From a virus, in IMG/VR virus record IMGVR_UViG_3300033273_000548, positions 1-54,863 of that record: DNA of 54,863 bases; one strand, written 5' to 3'. A program made the position numbers and the translations under genes. The notes under the pieces are model-generated. The model had not been told where the DNA came from. It searched no databases and saw only the letters and a program-made list of their open reading frames with translations. Shown here piece by piece: positions 54,290-54,863 of this stretch (its first letter is position 1; each line of letters begins with the position of its first letter).

Positions 54290-54453
54290 TTCTTAACCGT
54301 CAACTTGTAATCTTTCTTTTTAAGATTATGTCTCTTGATGTATTTGTCCGCATGTTCCTTACACTCGAACCAACAAACTCGTTTGTCTTTTTTGTCATTT
54401 AGATCGAGTCGATAAGGAAACGATTCATGTGGAAACAGTTCTGTCTCGGCCAT
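54286..54453 (-). CDS. Conserved cyanophage protein, 55 aa
   Basis: ATG at 54451-54453, TGA at 54286-54288. MAETELFPHESFPYRLDLND, RVCWFECKEHADKYIKRHNL, basic end (KKKDYKLTVKK). The PHESFPYRLD and RVCWFEC motifs are a small family common in T4-like cyanophages; the paired cysteines could bind a metal. Function unknown. Confidence 0.7.
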   Translation of the reverse strand: MAETELFPHESFPYRLDLNDKKDKRVCWFECKEHADKYIKRHNLKKKDYKLTVKK

Positions 54454-54598
54454 CCTTGAGTTGGTTGTCTAATTCTTCTATACCAGAATACAGGTCTTGG
54501 ATTGATGTGGCAAGACTTTCTTGTTGTTTCTCGGCAGTTTTTTTATTGATCATCTTTTCATACTGATGAGCACCAAGGTTATCCAAAAAGTCATGCAT
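54425..54598 (-). CDS. Conserved small protein, 57 aa
   Basis: ATG at 54596-54598, TGA at 54425-54427. MHDFLDNLGAHQYEKMINKK, then a helical SLATSIQDLYSGIEELDNQL. Overlaps the 55-aa gene by 29 bp. Function unknown. Confidence 0.65.
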   Translation of the reverse strand: MHDFLDNLGAHQYEKMINKKTAEKQQESLATSIQDLYSGIEELDNQLKDGRDRTVST

Positions 54599-54601
54599 GA
54601 T

Positions 54602-54863
54602 CTATTCTCCTATATTGTGAATGACTGGTTTTTCATGTCTCAAAATATTATACAGAGATTCATTTTCTGCAGCAGAAACGGGAATAAACTCTGTATCTGG
54701 ATTAAACTCATTATCACGAACTGCCTGATTGATCACGATCGATCCTTCTTCACCAGACATAGAACGGTGGAATGTCATCTTAGGGACAACCAAAGCACCA
54801 CTAGTTCTATTCAAGTGAACAATGTGATACGGAAACTTCCACTCAGGATTCACTAACTCAAAA
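54602..54863 (-). CDS. Conserved protein, N-terminus beyond the window, at least 86 aa
   Basis: The frame is open from TAG/TAA at 54602 to the window edge, with no start required inside: the last visible codons read ELVNPEWKFPYHIVHLNRTS before the body. An internal GTG at 54853 could start it but the homologous stretch seems to continue upstream. Contains ALVVPKMTFHRSMSGEEGSI and NPDTEFIPVSAAENESLYNI. Function unknown. Confidence 0.6.
   Translation of the reverse strand, partial: FELVNPEWKFPYHIVHLNRTSGALVVPKMTFHRSMSGEEGSIVINQAVRDNEFNPDTEFIPVSAAENESLYNILRHEKPVIHNIGE

Noticed and set aside
1-54863. tRNA genes, CRISPR arrays, introns or insertion sequences
   Set aside because: No cloverleaf-like sequence, spaced repeat array, transposase or split gene was seen on either strand by reading; a tRNAscan-SE run would settle tRNAs.

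Overview
The window is part of the genome of a T4-like cyanophage (a marine myovirus of the kind that infects Synechococcus or Prochlorococcus). This follows from two things seen together. The first is T4-family structural and replication genes: gp5, gp27-like, gp26, gp54, gp4, gp48, gp53, gp32, gp59 and gp33. The second is cyanophage metabolic genes: CP12, plastocyanin, PhoH, ThyX and SpeD. The DNA is AT-rich and densely packed, with many ATGA or TAATG overlaps. Most genes lie on the minus strand; the exceptions are one plus-strand block (14.6-19.4 kb) and one isolated methyltransferase (52.0-52.6 kb). I saw no tRNA, rRNA, CRISPR array or insertion sequence.

Layout. 0-0.9 kb: small conserved cyanophage genes behind a consensus sigma70 promoter. 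1-14.6 kb (minus): a tail and baseplate-hub operon. Read in the direction of transcription it runs gp54, gp26, a small hub gene, a lysozyme-like hub or tape protein, an M23-peptidase hub or tape protein, gp27-like, CP12, gp5, a needle protein, two tip paralogues and a long structural protein. 14.6-19.4 kb (plus): gp4, a structural protein, gp48 and a giant gp53, ending at a bidirectional terminator. 19.4-26.4 kb (minus): gp33, gp59, a DUF1825-like gene and gp32, preceded by an exonuclease, phoH, two GT2-like glycosyltransferases and thyX. 26.4-35.9 kb: mostly small unknown genes plus petE, speD, a glutaredoxin, an HNH nuclease and a carbamoyltransferase, read from several clear sigma70 promoters.

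35.9-52.6 kb is a large accessory island. It holds five GT25-like glycosyltransferases, an amidinotransferase, a short DegT-type aminotransferase, two 2OG-Fe(II) oxygenase genes (one with two catalytic domains), two fibre-tip genes each behind its own late promoter, two radical-SAM proteins, three P-loop proteins resembling sulfotransferases, a ferritin-like di-iron protein and a SAM methyltransferase. 52.5-54.9 kb returns to small conserved cyanophage genes and a cupin.

Two promoter classes can be seen. T4-late-like NATAAATA boxes precede structural genes (14556, 2654, 5042, 44786, 45417). TTGACA/TATAAT-type promoters with 17-bp spacers precede early or middle genes (912, 20386, 26372, 27653, 28815, 32124, 45963). 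The strongest candidate for an undescribed system is the accessory island. Its enzymes are those expected for making, attaching and tailoring an unusual amino- or guanidino-sugar (aminotransferase, amidinotransferase, carbamoyltransferase, methyltransferase, sulfotransferase-like, oxygenases, glycosyltransferases), and it encloses the fibre-tip genes. Its substrate cannot be read from sequence alone.
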